This document shows, piece by piece, positions 26,282 through 36,612 of a stretch of 64,000 bases of DNA. The DNA is from Limosilactobacillus sp. (GTDB lineage: Bacteria; Bacillota; Bacilli; Lactobacillales; Lactobacillaceae). How positions within the stretch are numbered: position 1 is the first letter of the stretch; the number at the start of each line of letters is the position of its first letter. The notes beneath the pieces are model-generated. The model was not told where the DNA came from. It was given only the letters and a program-made list of their open reading frames with translations, and made no database searches. The stretch lies in assembly GCF_022651205.1 (NCBI RefSeq), contig NZ_JALCQI010000004.1:1-64000 (forward strand), read 5' to 3'. The translations under genes and the position numbers were made by a program.

Positions 26282-29200
26282 CTAGTCTTCCTTCTTCTTG
26301 CCTAACTTAGCAAAGCCGAAGAGACCAGCAAGACTTGCTGCAGCTAAACCAACTGCACTAAGGCTAGCATTGTTCTCATTACCAGTCTGTGGTAATTGGG
26401 CTGCTTGCTTACTATTAGTCCGAACGGCATTTTGACCGTTTAGACTAGTAGCAGAAATCTTAGCACCATTGGATTGAGTCGTTGCAGCACCAGCTTGGCT
26501 ACCGTTATTATTTGTAAGCACACCTGAACCATTATTAATGTCACTACCGTTGTTACCTGATTGTTCATTTTGGTTATCTGAACTAGTAGCAACCTTAATA
26601 CCATTAATAGCAGCGATTCCGGCATTCTTAGCATTTTCAACTTCAGCCGCACTATCAACACTATCAATGTTTTCCTTAGCAGTTTGAGCGATAATCTTAA
26701 CCTCGTTCTTTAGGTCGGCCTTTTCTTGGTCACTTAAACCACTAGCATCAATAGCAGCATCCTTTGCCTTAGCTGCTTGGTCAATAGCATCCTTTGCGGC
26801 GTTCTTAACATCATTGATGCTTGGCGTAGCAGGAGTAGTTGGAACTTTAATGCCGTTGATCTTGTTAATACCAGCTTCTTGAGCAGCTTTAACTGCATCA
26901 GTATCTTGAGCGGCATCGATAGCGTCCTTAGCACTCTTGGCAGCACTATCAACTTGGTCGTTCAAGTCCTTGGCTTGATCAGCGGTAATGTTACCGGCAT
27001 CTTGAGCAGCCTTAATGGCATCCTTCTTGGCTGCGGCAGCATTATCAATTGCCTGGTTAGCACTATCCTTTGTCTCATCAAGGGTTGGTGTTGTTGGCGT
27101 TACAGGAGTAGTTGGGACCTTAATGCCATTGATTGTGTCGACACCCTGCTTTTGGGCGGCCTTAACTGCATCATCATTTTGAGCAGCCTTGATAGCGTCC
27201 TTAGCATCATTAGCAGCTTGATCAACTTGATTATTCAAGTTCTTTGCTTGATCAGCGGTAATATTACCAGCAGCTTGGGCGTCCTTGATAGCGTCCTTCT
27301 TATCCTTAGCGGCTTGGTCAATTGCTTGGTTTGCATTGTCCTTAGCCTCATCAAGTGTTGGAACCTTGATTCCTAGAATATCGGCAACTCCTTGATCAGC
27401 AGCACTCTTAGCAGCGTCGTTAGTTGTAGCTTCATCAATGGCTTTATTGGCAGAATCAGCAGCGGCTTGGGCTTGCTTCTTCAAATCAGTCTTTTGACTG
27501 TCTGATAGGTTAGTAGCAGCTTCAATTTCACTATTCTTACTCTTCAAAGCATCGGCAATTGCCTGCTTAGCATCAGCTTTAGCAGAATCAAGACTAGGAA
27601 TATTGACACCAGTAATAGCACTAATACCTTTATCACGAGCATTATTAGCGACTTTGTTAGTGTTGGCCTTCTCGATATTGTCCTTAGCCTTATTAGCAAG
27701 ATCATCAACCTGATTCTTCAAAGCAGCCTTTTCAGGATCAGTTAAGTTGGTTGCTTCATCAATCTGCTTCTTTTTAGCTGCGGCAACTTGGTCAATTGCT
27801 TCTACAGCATTCTTCTTAACATCATTTAAGCCAGGGATCTTAATGTTTTCAATTGCTTTAATACCATTGTCTTCAGCCGTCTTAACCTCATCGTTAGTAT
27901 TGGCTTTGTTAATGTTATCCTTAGCCTTATTAGCTTCGTCAGTTGCTTTTTGAATTAAATTAGCTTTGTCAGTTGGTGATAGTGTATCGATATCATTGAT
28001 TTGATCTGTCTTCTTAGCAAGAGCCTTATCAACCATATCATTAGCTTGCTTCTTCGTGTCATCAAGACTTGGAACCGGAACATTAGCAATGTCATTAACA
28101 GCCTGATCTCTTGTCTTATTGACTTCAGCACTGTCTTTGGCATTCTTGATAGCAGCCTTAGCATCATCAGCAATCTTCTTCGCTTGATCTTTCAAGGCTT
28201 GTTTTTCAGAATCTGATAAGTTAGTTGCATCGTCAATTTGCTTGTTCTTAGCAGCTAAAGCATCATCAATAGCTTGGTTAGCCTGATCCTTGACTGGTGA
28301 GGTTTCTGGAACCTTAACATTATCAATGTTAGTAATACCAGTATTCTTAGCGGCATTTACACCTGCAACATCCTTGGCATTATTGATGTCTGTTATAGCG
28401 TTATCGGCAGCTGCCTTAGCTTCTTGCTTTTTGGCATCTTTTTCTTCATTAGTTAAGCTTGAATTACTAATTTCCTTATCTTTCTTAGCTAATTCATTGT
28501 CAATAGCAGCCTTGGCCTCTTCCTTAGCGATATCAGTCAAACCGTTATTCTTAGCATCGGTAACTTCCTGATCATTCTTAGCATTCTTGATAGCATCCTT
28601 AGCAGCATTCACATCATCGTCAATGTTCTTCTTGGCTGCTTTCTTTTGATCAGAAGTTAAATCAGAATTTTGATCAATATTATCCTTGGCTTTGTTGGCG
28701 GCCTTGTCAATCGCAGTATTGGCCTTGTCCTTGGCACCTGGAACCTTAATGTCCTTAATCTTGTTGACACCTTCGGTTTGCGCTTGCGTTACGCCTTTTG
28801 GACTAGTGGCTTCGTCTACCGCCTTCTTGGCTGCTGTCACCTCATCGTCAACTTTCTGATTCAAGGCATCGGCCTTAGTTTGATCAATGTTGCCATCTTG
28901 CAATGACTTAGCGATCTCGTCCTTCTTATCCTGGGCGGCCTTGTCAATCGCAGTATTGGCCTTGTCCTTGGCCTGATTTAATGTGTCGCCACTTTCCTTC
29001 AACCATTCTTCAATAGTTTTACTCTCAGTATTGCTCTCAACAAAGTCCTTAGATGCTTGAGCTGATAGCGTACCACTTTCACCTAAACGTCCCAAATCAA
29101 CTGTCCATTTACCATCTGTACCAGCTTGAACAGTGTATGGAACAGTAATTGTAGTAGGCTCATCACTACTATTTGTAATCGTATAAACAGTTTGTGAGTG

Positions 29201-31381
29201 ATCTCCAGTTGAGCCAGAAGATGGTAAAGTATTACCATCCAAATTAATGGTGATATATGAACCAGGCGTTGCAGTGCCACTCATTGTGTAATTGCCATCT
29301 GCATCTTTAGTCAAAACTGCATTACTTAAATCAACATTTTCACCAGCTGCGATTAAGTTAATCTTGTTCTTGGCTTCATCATCGGCCTTCTTGGTATCAA
29401 TAACAGTTTGCCTATCATGACTTGTAACCTTAGTAACAGTTGGTGTTCCATCACTAGCATAAGTAATGTCAATTTCACCAATTGGTTGACCACTTTCTGA
29501 AGTCTTTACACGACTAAATTGAACTTTACCACCTTTAATCGCAGTGGCACCTTCCGGCATCGAAATTTCAAACAATCCAGGTTGATCTGAAGTAAAGGTA
29601 CTACCACTACCAAGTTGTACCGCATTCGCCTTGGTACCATCACCAGTAACTTCAAAAGTACCTTGATGCTTAATGGCAATTGTTGAAGAACCGTTTGAAG
29701 TAATGATTGATCCCTTATGATTGCCCATGTTCGTGGCATTTATCTTGAATGAACCACCATTTACATTAATAGCAGCACTACCATTAATATAAACCGGATC
29801 ATCCGTACCTTGACTTCTATAGTACGGTTCACCGTCAGAATTAATGTTTAAATTACCCATAGCATTGATAGTTGCTCCTGAATTTAGATAAAGAGCACTA
29901 GAATGATATTTATCTTCAGGATTATTCTTCAAATCAATATTTAAAGTACCACCTTTATCGACATTTAAGGTAGTAGTTCCATTTGAAGCAATTCCTCGAG
30001 CAATGCCATCCATGTTCATACCATGAAGTTGCTCAGGACCATTTTGAGTATGTGGATTCAATGTTACTTGCGCGTCATTTTTCACATTAATAGTAGTTGT
30101 TCCTGCATCAACTTCAAGAACATTAGAGTTCGTTGTTGTTAGGTTAACATTACTTCCAGAATTAAAGTTAATCGTATTCGTTCCAGCGGTAAATTGAATA
30201 ACTTGTTGAGTGTTACCACCTTGGCTAGTCTGGTTCTTATTATTTAATGGACTAACATATGAACCAACTGACTTTGCGGTTACATTACCATCGAAGTTTA
30301 CAGTAGTATCATATCCAGAGTCGGTATAAATAAGTTGTGACCCTGTATAGTTTACATTATCAAAAGTATATGAACCAGCACTTCTGAAAATACCAAAATA
30401 GCTTCTTCCATACAGATCTAGGTTCTTAAAGGTAACCCCATAATCGTTACTGTACATGTTGAAACCATAACCATTAAAATCAACGGTATAGCGCTGACCA
30501 TCAGCAGATTGAATCGTGATGTTCCGCTTGTTAGAGATTGGCGTACTTGTGTATAGGCTACTTGTCTTTTCGCCTAAATCAATATTGCTAGCAATATTAA
30601 TTGTAGTGTACTTGCCCTTTTGAATGGCATCAATTAATTTTTGGGCAGTAGTAACCGTTACCGTATCAGTATCGGTAGCATCATTAGCTTTTGCTACCAA
30701 TGAAGCCGCTAACGTTTTATCTGTAGTTACTGTGTTAGCTTGGCGATCACTTGACTTGGTTAGATTAAGCGTAGTTGTATTTTGAGCATTCGTTTTGGTT
30801 TTTTCACTACTATCAGTCTTTACAACTGATTGTTCAGTATTCTTATCAGTAGTTTGGTCGCTAGTTTGAGATTCCTTAGTTGCTTGACTGGCTTGGTTAT
30901 TACTGTTAGTAATTGCCTTTGTCCGCAGTCTTACTTCATTAAAGTTCTGTTCTTTTGTCTGCTTAGTAACAGTCTGTTCAGCGCTTTGTTTTTCATTTGC
31001 AGGCTGAACAACAGAATCATTAACCTTTTTCTCTGCTTGTTGTTCAGCCACGGTTTGTGAAGCTTGAGCACTTTGACTTTGTGCTGATTCACCAGTTGTT
31101 GTGTTAGCTTGAGTATTTTGTTGGTCAGTTGACTTCAAAACAAATTGTTTCTGATCAGCCAATGAATCTTGACTAGTCGTCTTAGCTTCATCACTACCAT
31201 TACCGTTAGCCTTAGGTGTGGTATCGGCGTGGGCAACAATTTGACCACCACCATAAAGACTAAAGGTTACACCTAAAAGGACCGAAGCAACACCAACATT
31301 TAGCTTTCGTAAGCCAAACCGTTGTTTTTCGTTTCTCCGGTTCTTATCTGCGATCAATTTCCGATTATTTTTGGATACCAT
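26282..31381 (-). CDS. Large LPQTG-anchored surface protein with DUF1542-type repeats
   Basis: A 1699-residue secreted, cell-wall-bound protein. In order: a YSIRK-type signal peptide (FGLRKLNVGVASVLLGVTF, cut near AHA-DT at about 52); a Ser/Thr/Gln-rich spacer to about 240; a region of short strands rich in T, N and G (about 240-660) that looks like a beta-helix; one compact domain (about 690-800); ten three-helix repeats of ~75-80 residues (about 800-1600), each ending near IKVP; a Ser/Asn linker; LPQTG at 1663; a hydrophobic segment and KKKED. The repeats resemble DUF1542 modules of staphylococcal Ebh-like adhesins. A role in adhesion is inference. Sortase A is encoded at 37.6 kb. Confidence 0.88.
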   Translation of the reverse strand: MVSKNNRKLIADKNRRNEKQRFGLRKLNVGVASVLLGVTFSLYGGGQIVAHADTTPKANGNGSDEAKTTSQDSLADQKQFVLKSTDQQNTQANTTTGESAQSQSAQASQTVAEQQAEKKVNDSVVQPANEKQSAEQTVTKQTKEQNFNEVRLRTKAITNSNNQASQATKESQTSDQTTDKNTEQSVVKTDSSEKTKTNAQNTTTLNLTKSSDRQANTVTTDKTLAASLVAKANDATDTDTVTVTTAQKLIDAIQKGKYTTINIASNIDLGEKTSSLYTSTPISNKRNITIQSADGQRYTVDFNGYGFNMYSNDYGVTFKNLDLYGRSYFGIFRSAGSYTFDNVNYTGSQLIYTDSGYDTTVNFDGNVTAKSVGSYVSPLNNKNQTSQGGNTQQVIQFTAGTNTINFNSGSNVNLTTTNSNVLEVDAGTTTINVKNDAQVTLNPHTQNGPEQLHGMNMDGIARGIASNGTTTLNVDKGGTLNIDLKNNPEDKYHSSALYLNSGATINAMGNLNINSDGEPYYRSQGTDDPVYINGSAAINVNGGSFKINATNMGNHKGSIITSNGSSTIAIKHQGTFEVTGDGTKANAVQLGSGSTFTSDQPGLFEISMPEGATAIKGGKVQFSRVKTSESGQPIGEIDITYASDGTPTVTKVTSHDRQTVIDTKKADDEAKNKINLIAAGENVDLSNAVLTKDADGNYTMSGTATPGSYITINLDGNTLPSSGSTGDHSQTVYTITNSSDEPTTITVPYTVQAGTDGKWTVDLGRLGESGTLSAQASKDFVESNTESKTIEEWLKESGDTLNQAKDKANTAIDKAAQDKKDEIAKSLQDGNIDQTKADALNQKVDDEVTAAKKAVDEATSPKGVTQAQTEGVNKIKDIKVPGAKDKANTAIDKAANKAKDNIDQNSDLTSDQKKAAKKNIDDDVNAAKDAIKNAKNDQEVTDAKNNGLTDIAKEEAKAAIDNELAKKDKEISNSSLTNEEKDAKKQEAKAAADNAITDINNAKDVAGVNAAKNTGITNIDNVKVPETSPVKDQANQAIDDALAAKNKQIDDATNLSDSEKQALKDQAKKIADDAKAAIKNAKDSAEVNKTRDQAVNDIANVPVPSLDDTKKQANDMVDKALAKKTDQINDIDTLSPTDKANLIQKATDEANKAKDNINKANTNDEVKTAEDNGIKAIENIKIPGLNDVKKNAVEAIDQVAAAKKKQIDEATNLTDPEKAALKNQVDDLANKAKDNIEKANTNKVANNARDKGISAITGVNIPSLDSAKADAKQAIADALKSKNSEIEAATNLSDSQKTDLKKQAQAAADSANKAIDEATTNDAAKSAADQGVADILGIKVPTLDEAKDNANQAIDQAAKDKKDAIKDAQAAGNITADQAKNLNNQVDQAANDAKDAIKAAQNDDAVKAAQKQGVDTINGIKVPTTPVTPTTPTLDETKDSANQAIDNAAAAKKDAIKAAQDAGNITADQAKDLNDQVDSAAKSAKDAIDAAQDTDAVKAAQEAGINKINGIKVPTTPATPSINDVKNAAKDAIDQAAKAKDAAIDASGLSDQEKADLKNEVKIIAQTAKENIDSVDSAAEVENAKNAGIAAINGIKVATSSDNQNEQSGNNGSDINNGSGVLTNNNGSQAGAATTQSNGAKISATSLNGQNAVRTNSKQAAQLPQTGNENNASLSAVGLAAASLAGLFGFAKLGKKKED

Positions 31382-31660
31382 AAATAATCCTCCCCGTTTA
31401 AATTGACAATAAGTAAAAAATCAGCCACTTCATACTCAAAACCACTGTCAATTTTTACTTGTGATTGACTAATCAAGTAATCAACCAATTACAAATAATG
31501 ACTCATCGATCATAAATATAAAGTAACTGATAATTCAAACAACATACCCTCTTAAAGTGGTATTTTCCCTGATTACTCAACCAGGGATTTTCAACTATTG
31601 TGCCTACAGTTTAACTTAAAAAGTACTTATTTGCAATTAATTTAGACATTGGTAGAGCAC
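31382..31660 (-). promoter_or_regulatory. Upstream region of the surface protein gene
   Basis: This AT-rich gap holds a GGGGAGGA ribosome binding site, an inverted repeat (TCCCTG...CAGGGA, about 31567-31590) and a weak candidate promoter on the minus strand (TTGTTT, 16 bases, TATATT). I did not recognise an operator. Confidence 0.35.
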
Positions 31661-31711
31661 ACAAAAAAGCATTAAGAACGGCACAGATACACCTTTCCTA
31701 ATGCTTTTTTC
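31661..31711 (-). terminator. cshA terminator
   Basis: On the minus strand AAAAAAGCATTAGGAA pairs with TTCTTAATGC across a loop and ends in TTTTTT. It sits directly after the cshA stop. Confidence 0.85.
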
Positions 31712-31722
31712 TACCTATTTAG

Positions 31723-33234
31723 TTAGTCTTCATTCCGGTGACGAATATTGAATGAGTGACGACTGGAATGACTGTTACCATGACCATCATGTCGACGAGA
31801 ACGACTATGACCGTCATGGTTCCGCCGACGATGGCTGTAGTTGTTGTGACGACGATCGCGAGGACCGCGGTAACCGTGGCCTGAACGACCATTGCGATGA
31901 CCGTGACCCCGGCGTGGAAGTGGCCGTTCTGGTGTAATCTTAACCGGAACATCACTTGCAGGTTCCTTGGTCATTTCGTTCAAGAGAGCGGCAACTAGGT
32001 CAGTAGCATCATGGGTTGCTAACAGCTTTTCAGCGGCCTCTTGGTAACGCTCCGTGGAGTCTTGAGAAATCAACTCATCAATGTCGTTAAAGGCACTGGC
32101 AACTTGCCCCTTAAAGGCTTCTTCGGCTGTTGGTGGCTTCAATGGTAACATCCGAACCCGAGTTAACTTTTCAATTTCCCGAAGGTAGTCCATTTCGTTT
32201 GGTGTAACAAAGGTCAGTGAAACACCATGGTGTCCGGCACGGCCGGTCCGACCAATCCGGTGAACATAGCTGTCTGGATCTGACGGAATATCATAGTTAT
32301 AAACGTGGGTCACACCGGAAATATCCAATCCCCGGGCTGCCACATCGGTTGCTACCAAGATATCAAGTTCACCATGCTTAAATTTCTTCATGATTTTGGT
32401 CCGGCGATCCTGACTTAGGTCACCGTGGATTCCAGCAGCATTGTAACCCCGGGCAACTAATCCCCGTGATAGTTCATCAACCCGGCGCTTAGTCCGACCA
32501 AAGACAATCGTAAGGTCAGGATCTTGGACGTCAATCAGCCGGGTCATAATATCAAATTTCTCGTAATCCCGCGCCTTAACGTAGTATTGATCAACCAAGT
32601 CCGTGGTTAATTCTTTTGCCTTAATCCGTACCATCGTTGGGTTAGTCATGAACTTAACACCGATCTTCTTGATTTCCGGTGGCATCGTTGCGGAGAATAG
32701 TAAGGTTTGCCGTTCACTTGGTGTTTGGTTAACGATCGCTTCAATGTCATCCAAGAATCCCATGTTCAGCATTTCATCGGCTTCGTCCAGAACCAATGTC
32801 TTGATATGATCTAACTTTACCGTATGCCGATTAAGGTGATCGCGAAGCCGTCCTGGAGTACCGACAAGGATTTGTGGGTGTTGTTTTAAACTTCGGATTT
32901 GCCGCCGAATATCAGCACCACCATAGACTACTTGAACTCGAGCGTGCTTATCTTTTCCTAAGCGATACAACTCTTCCTGGGTTTGGATGGCTAACTCACG
33001 AGTTGGTGAGATAACGATCGCTTGAATATTTGGATTATCCGTATCAATTTCTTCAATAATTGGGAGACCAAATGCGGCGGTCTTTCCTGTCCCGGTCTGT
33101 GCTTGACCAATGACATCTTGACCCTTTAATACCATCGGAATGGTTTGTTCTTGAATTGGTGTTGCTTCTTCGTACCCACTCCGCTTGATTGCCTTCAATA
33201 AGCTATCTGACAATCCTAATTCACTAAACTTCAA
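31723..33234 (-). CDS. cshA: DEAD-box RNA helicase, CshA type
   Basis: An ATP-dependent RNA helicase linked to RNA decay and cold adaptation. The 503-residue protein has the Q motif (PIQEQTIPMVL), motif I AQTGTGKT, Ib GTPGR, II LDEADEML, III SATMP, V ATDVAARGLDIS and VI HRIGRTGRAG. The last ~70 residues form a basic tail very rich in His, Arg and Gly that should bind RNA. It follows murF after a terminator-like hairpin, an arrangement common in lactobacilli. Confidence 0.94.
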   Translation of the reverse strand: MKFSELGLSDSLLKAIKRSGYEEATPIQEQTIPMVLKGQDVIGQAQTGTGKTAAFGLPIIEEIDTDNPNIQAIVISPTRELAIQTQEELYRLGKDKHARVQVVYGGADIRRQIRSLKQHPQILVGTPGRLRDHLNRHTVKLDHIKTLVLDEADEMLNMGFLDDIEAIVNQTPSERQTLLFSATMPPEIKKIGVKFMTNPTMVRIKAKELTTDLVDQYYVKARDYEKFDIMTRLIDVQDPDLTIVFGRTKRRVDELSRGLVARGYNAAGIHGDLSQDRRTKIMKKFKHGELDILVATDVAARGLDISGVTHVYNYDIPSDPDSYVHRIGRTGRAGHHGVSLTFVTPNEMDYLREIEKLTRVRMLPLKPPTAEEAFKGQVASAFNDIDELISQDSTERYQEAAEKLLATHDATDLVAALLNEMTKEPASDVPVKITPERPLPRRGHGHRNGRSGHGYRGPRDRRHNNYSHRRRNHDGHSRSRRHDGHGNSHSSRHSFNIRHRNED

Positions 33235-33245
33235 ATATGTTCCTC

Positions 33246-33284
33246 CTAAAAATTACCAGCCGACTAAACAAGCTCTGTCTGTCG
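33246..33284 (-). terminator. Terminator between murF and cshA
   Basis: A perfect nine-base stem CCAGCCGAC / GTCGGCTGG on the minus strand is followed by TAATTTTT, directly before the cshA ribosome binding site. Its location could make it an attenuator that controls how much murF message enters cshA. Confidence 0.75.
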
Positions 33285-33298
33285 GCTGGTCTTGCTAT

Positions 33299-34681
33299 CT
33301 ATTTTGTTGTTAATTCAGCTAAAACTTTTTCTAAGTGAATCCCGTGGCTAGCCTTTAATAATACGAGATCATCGGCATTAATCGTTGCCTGTAAATCTGC
33401 CACTAACTTGTCTAATTCAGCCGTGGAATAATGGTGAATTGCTGAGGCAGGATAACCCTGTTTTTCCAAGGCTTTCTGAAGATTCTCCATCTCTGAACCA
33501 ACAAGATAAACTTCTTCAATCTTCTTTGGATCAATGTTAGCAGCCAAGCTAGCATGGAGTCGTGCTGAAGCATCCCCTAGTTCAAGCATGTCACCCAACA
33601 CAGCGATTCGTCTTCCGTTAGTCGGTAATTCTTCAATCGTCCGCAATACCTGCTTGGCAGCGGTCGGGTTAGAATTATAAACATCACTCAGGATCTTCTC
33701 TCCCTGTGCACCATCAACCCATTCTGCTCGGTTTTCGGTTAATTCCACATTCTTCAATGCCTTTTGAATATGGTTAGGCGTAATATGGAGTTGCTTTCCA
33801 ACAGTGATCGCGGCCAACGCATTATTAACGTTGTACTCACCAACCATTGGAATCGTAAACTCTTCGTCAGGCCATTCGTTAACCTTAAAGTCGATTGAAG
33901 TCTCGTGCTGCTTGACACTGGTTGCGTAAAAATCATTGGATAGCTGGCGTCCAAAAGTTACCTGCCGTTGTTCAACCTTAGCAGCTCGTTCCTGAAGCAG
34001 TGGTTCATCCCCATTGAAGATAAACGTCCCGTCTTCCTTTAGTCCATGAGTGATCTCTATCTTAGCATCAGCGATCTTATCGCGCGTACCGAAGAATTCG
34101 ATATGGGCTTCCCCAATCATTGTTACAACAGCAAAGTCAGGTGAAACTAACTTACTTAAAAAGTCGAGTTGACCAGGACGGTCCATCCCCATTTCAACAA
34201 CGACAACCTCAGTACTGGATTCCATGTTTAACAAGGTAACCGGTACTCCGATCTCATTATTGAAGTTTGCATGGGTTTTAGTAACGTTCAACTGAGTGCT
34301 AAGGATCGAAGCTGTCATATCCTTAGTCGTGGTCTTACCATTACTCCCGGTAATCGCAACAACAATTGGATTAATCTTATGCAAGTAGTACTTACTTAGG
34401 CTCTGTAATGATTCTAACGGATCGTCAACGATCAAAATTGGTTGATCCGCCGTTGTGGTTACATCGTGATCACTGGCCCATAAAGATGCAACTGCACCAT
34501 TGGCAAACGCACTTTCAACATATTGGTGACCGTCCTGAGCTCCTTGAAGTGGAATAAATAATGCTCCTGCGTCAAGTTGCCGACTGTCAAATGCGACGCT
34601 AGTGATTTCAACGTCTTTCCATTGTTCAATATTGTTTTCTGCGCCGATTGCCTTCGCAATTTCGGCCAATTTCATTTTCAT
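33299..34681 (-). CDS. murF: UDP-N-acetylmuramoyl-tripeptide--D-alanyl-D-alanine ligase
   Basis: Adds D-Ala-D-Ala to the UDP-MurNAc-tripeptide, the last cytoplasmic step of precursor synthesis. The 460-residue Mur ligase has the ATP loop ITGSNGKTTTKDM, the mid-domain NFNNEIGVPVTLL and EMGMDRPGQ, and the C-terminal NSNPTA and VLGDMLELGD signatures. Two ATGs lie close together (34681, 34675). The upstream side is the copy 3 repeat and an AT-rich promoter region. Confidence 0.95.
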   Translation of the reverse strand: MKMKLAEIAKAIGAENNIEQWKDVEITSVAFDSRQLDAGALFIPLQGAQDGHQYVESAFANGAVASLWASDHDVTTTADQPILIVDDPLESLQSLSKYYLHKINPIVVAITGSNGKTTTKDMTASILSTQLNVTKTHANFNNEIGVPVTLLNMESSTEVVVVEMGMDRPGQLDFLSKLVSPDFAVVTMIGEAHIEFFGTRDKIADAKIEITHGLKEDGTFIFNGDEPLLQERAAKVEQRQVTFGRQLSNDFYATSVKQHETSIDFKVNEWPDEEFTIPMVGEYNVNNALAAITVGKQLHITPNHIQKALKNVELTENRAEWVDGAQGEKILSDVYNSNPTAAKQVLRTIEELPTNGRRIAVLGDMLELGDASARLHASLAANIDPKKIEEVYLVGSEMENLQKALEKQGYPASAIHHYSTAELDKLVADLQATINADDLVLLKASHGIHLEKVLAELTTK

Positions 34682-34754
34682 GGAAAAGCTCCCTCTATCT
34701 CCTATATATAAGTCTAGCTTTATAATTATATCACGTCAGGGGGAGATTAAAAAG

Positions 34755-34999
34755 CAACACCGGAAGAAAGTCGCAGGGACTAAGCTTGGGGTGTTGCTTG
34801 GTTGGTGTTTTAATGTTAAATATGGCTGTTTGCCAGAGGAAGGTTCTAGGCAAAATGGTCAAAACGTGCTTCGCCCGAGTTTCCACTGTTACATAGTCTA
34901 GATCTGTTCGCCGGGAACTCGCTAGAGCTAGCAACCTCCTTCCTAGGCGTAGGTCGCCTTCGTCAGGAGAAATTGCTAGCCTTCCGCGAGTTCTTTGCT
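34755..34999 (+). repeat. Dispersed modular repeat, copy 3, with GCTAGCAA-type hairpin
   Basis: Contains two degenerate units (CAAAATGGTCAAAACGTGCT; ACTGTTACATAGTCTAGATC) and the hairpin at 34915-34993. The inner stem is GCTAGCAA (34927-34934) / TTGCTAGC (34973-34980), the apical stem AGGCG / CGCCT, and the outer stem GAACTCG / CGAGTTC. The tail ends at the 3' end of htpX. The upstream part to about 34850 is less like the family. An antisense reading frame here is not credible as a gene. Confidence 0.85.
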
Positions 35000-35002
35000 G
35001 GC

Positions 35003-35902
35003 TCACATTCTTTCCAATCTCCCTATCCTCTCCTCCAGAGGTGGGTGGGTGTCGAAGAGGTGGGCGAAAGGTTTATGGTGACTATTTAGTTCGGGATCGC
35101 TAATGTAAAGCGAGGAGCTGCTGGGGGCAACTTGCTTCATTGGTTGGGCGGTCTCTAGTTTTTTCAGGGCGCTGATTAAGCCGAGGGGGTTCCGGGTTAG
35201 TTCAACGGATCCGGCATCGGCTAAGTATTCTCGGTTACGGGAAAGTGCCATTTGGGCAATCGTCGCGGCCAAGGGAGCTAAAATAATTAGCAGGATTGAC
35301 CCGATTACTGCAAAGATACCAACTGCACCATTGTCATCATCGTCTGAACTCCGACTACCGCCAAGCCACCAGAAGTTTCCAGCAAAACTAACTAAAGCTG
35401 AAATAGCAGCTGATAATGCCAACGCAATGGTCTGTAAACGAATATCGTAATTCCGGACATGGCTCATTTCGTGGCCCATCACGCCTTCTAGTTCTTCCCG
35501 ATTCATCATCTGAAGAAGTCCAGTGGTCGCCGCTACCGCTGAATGTTGCGGATCGTTTCCTGTTGCAAAAGCATTGGGACTCGGATCATCAATAATGAAG
35601 ACCCGGGGCATCGGTACTTGCGCAACTATTGCCATATCTTCAACCACATGCCATAGTTCAGGTGCTTCCTGAGCTGAATGAATCTCATGGGCATTATTCA
35701 TGTTCATAACTACTTCAGTCGACTGGCTAATCATCACTGACATATAGATCACTGCTAAAACACCAGCAATGACAATTCCACCAACCGCTGATCCTGCAAA
35801 TAAATAACCGATTGCTGCACCAATTAGGGCTACCAAAAGGAAGAAGCCACCAAGGACAAAGATTGTTTTCCGTTTATTTTTGGCAATTTGTTGATACAAC
35901 AT
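35003..35902 (-). CDS. htpX: Zinc metalloprotease HtpX homologue
   Basis: A membrane-bound M48 protease of membrane protein quality control. The 299-residue protein has two N-terminal membrane segments (about 15-55), the zinc site [13 protein letters not shown], two more hydrophobic segments, and the third ligand in [13 protein letters not shown]. It lies ten bases after lemA, the typical lemA-htpX pair of Firmicutes. Confidence 0.95.
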   Translation of the reverse strand: MLYQQIAKNKRKTIFVLGGFFLLVALIGAAIGYLFAGSAVGGIVIAGVLAVIYMSVMISQSTEVVMNMNNAHEIHSAQEAPELWHVVEDMAIVAQVPMPRVFIIDDPSPNAFATGNDPQHSAVAATTGLLQMMNREELEGVMGHEMSHVRNYDIRLQTIALALSAAISALVSFAGNFWWLGGSRSSDDDDNGAVGIFAVIGSILLIILAPLAATIAQMALSRNREYLADAGSVELTRNPLGLISALKKLETAQPMKQVAPSSSSLYISDPELNSHHKPFAHLFDTHPPLEERIGRLERM

Positions 35903-35912
35903 TTTTAATCAC

Positions 35913-36476
35913 CTAGTCATCAAATGAAACCTTAGGAACAGCCTTTGATTCCTTCGGTACTTGTAAGTAGTCCATTTGCTTGAAGTGGTGGATCTTAGCA
36001 ATAATGTTACTTGGGAATGATTGAATCTTGGCGTCCAGGTTAGCAACCGTTGAATTATAAAGCTGGCGTGAATAAGCAATTTTGTTTTCTGTATTGCTTA
36101 GTTCTTCCATTAGTGATTGATATTGGGTACTTGCCTTTAAATCAGGATAGTTTTCAGCAACCGCAAACAGTGACCGCAATGTTCCTGTTAATTCATTGGA
36201 AACGGCCATCTTTTGGGCGTGATCATCCTCTGGAACATTCTCCAGCTGGCTCCGCAATTGAGTAACTTTCTCTAAGGTGCTAGCTTCATACTTACTGTAA
36301 CCCTTAACCGTTGATACCAAATTAGGGATTAAGTCATTCCGTCGTTGAAGCTGAACATCAATTTGGCTCCAAGACTCTTCAGCATGGGTCCGTAATTGAA
36401 CTAAGCCGTTATACAGGCCAGCATAAAGGGCGATTAATAAAACAATAATAACAATGACAACAATTGTCACAATCAT
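35913..36476 (-). CDS. lemA: LemA family protein
   Basis: A 187-residue protein with one N-terminal membrane segment (IVTIVVIVIIVLLIALYAGLY) and a helical outside domain with the family pattern ESWSQIDVQLQRRNDLIPNL. The function of LemA proteins is not established; it is co-transcribed with htpX here and elsewhere. The ATG at 36476 lies eight bases from GGAGG. A longer reading to 36491 would start inside the ribosome binding site. Confidence 0.93.
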   Translation of the reverse strand: MIVTIVVIVIIVLLIALYAGLYNGLVQLRTHAEESWSQIDVQLQRRNDLIPNLVSTVKGYSKYEASTLEKVTQLRSQLENVPEDDHAQKMAVSNELTGTLRSLFAVAENYPDLKASTQYQSLMEELSNTENKIAYSRQLYNSTVANLDAKIQSFPSNIIAKIHHFKQMDYLQVPKESKAVPKVSFDD

Positions 36477-36612
36477 ACGCTCTTCCTCCATTATTTTAGT
36501 TTATTTACTATCATACCAGGGCTCTCCTGCTGAAGCGATAATTAAGCGACTAATTTAGCAAAATATTAGCAAATTCGGTATGATAGAAGAAAACAATTGT
36601 GAGGTGCTAGTT

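Noticed and set aside
31719..31955. Minus-strand Val/Thr-rich ORF overlapping the end of cshA
   Set aside because: Frame-shifted shadow of the His/Arg/Gly-rich tail of CshA.
34731..35006. Minus-strand ORF of 91 codons between murF and htpX
   Set aside because: It shares a peptide (RLAISPDEGDLRLGRRLLAL) with an ORF in copy 4, but only because both cross the same hairpin; stems covary and no start signal is present.
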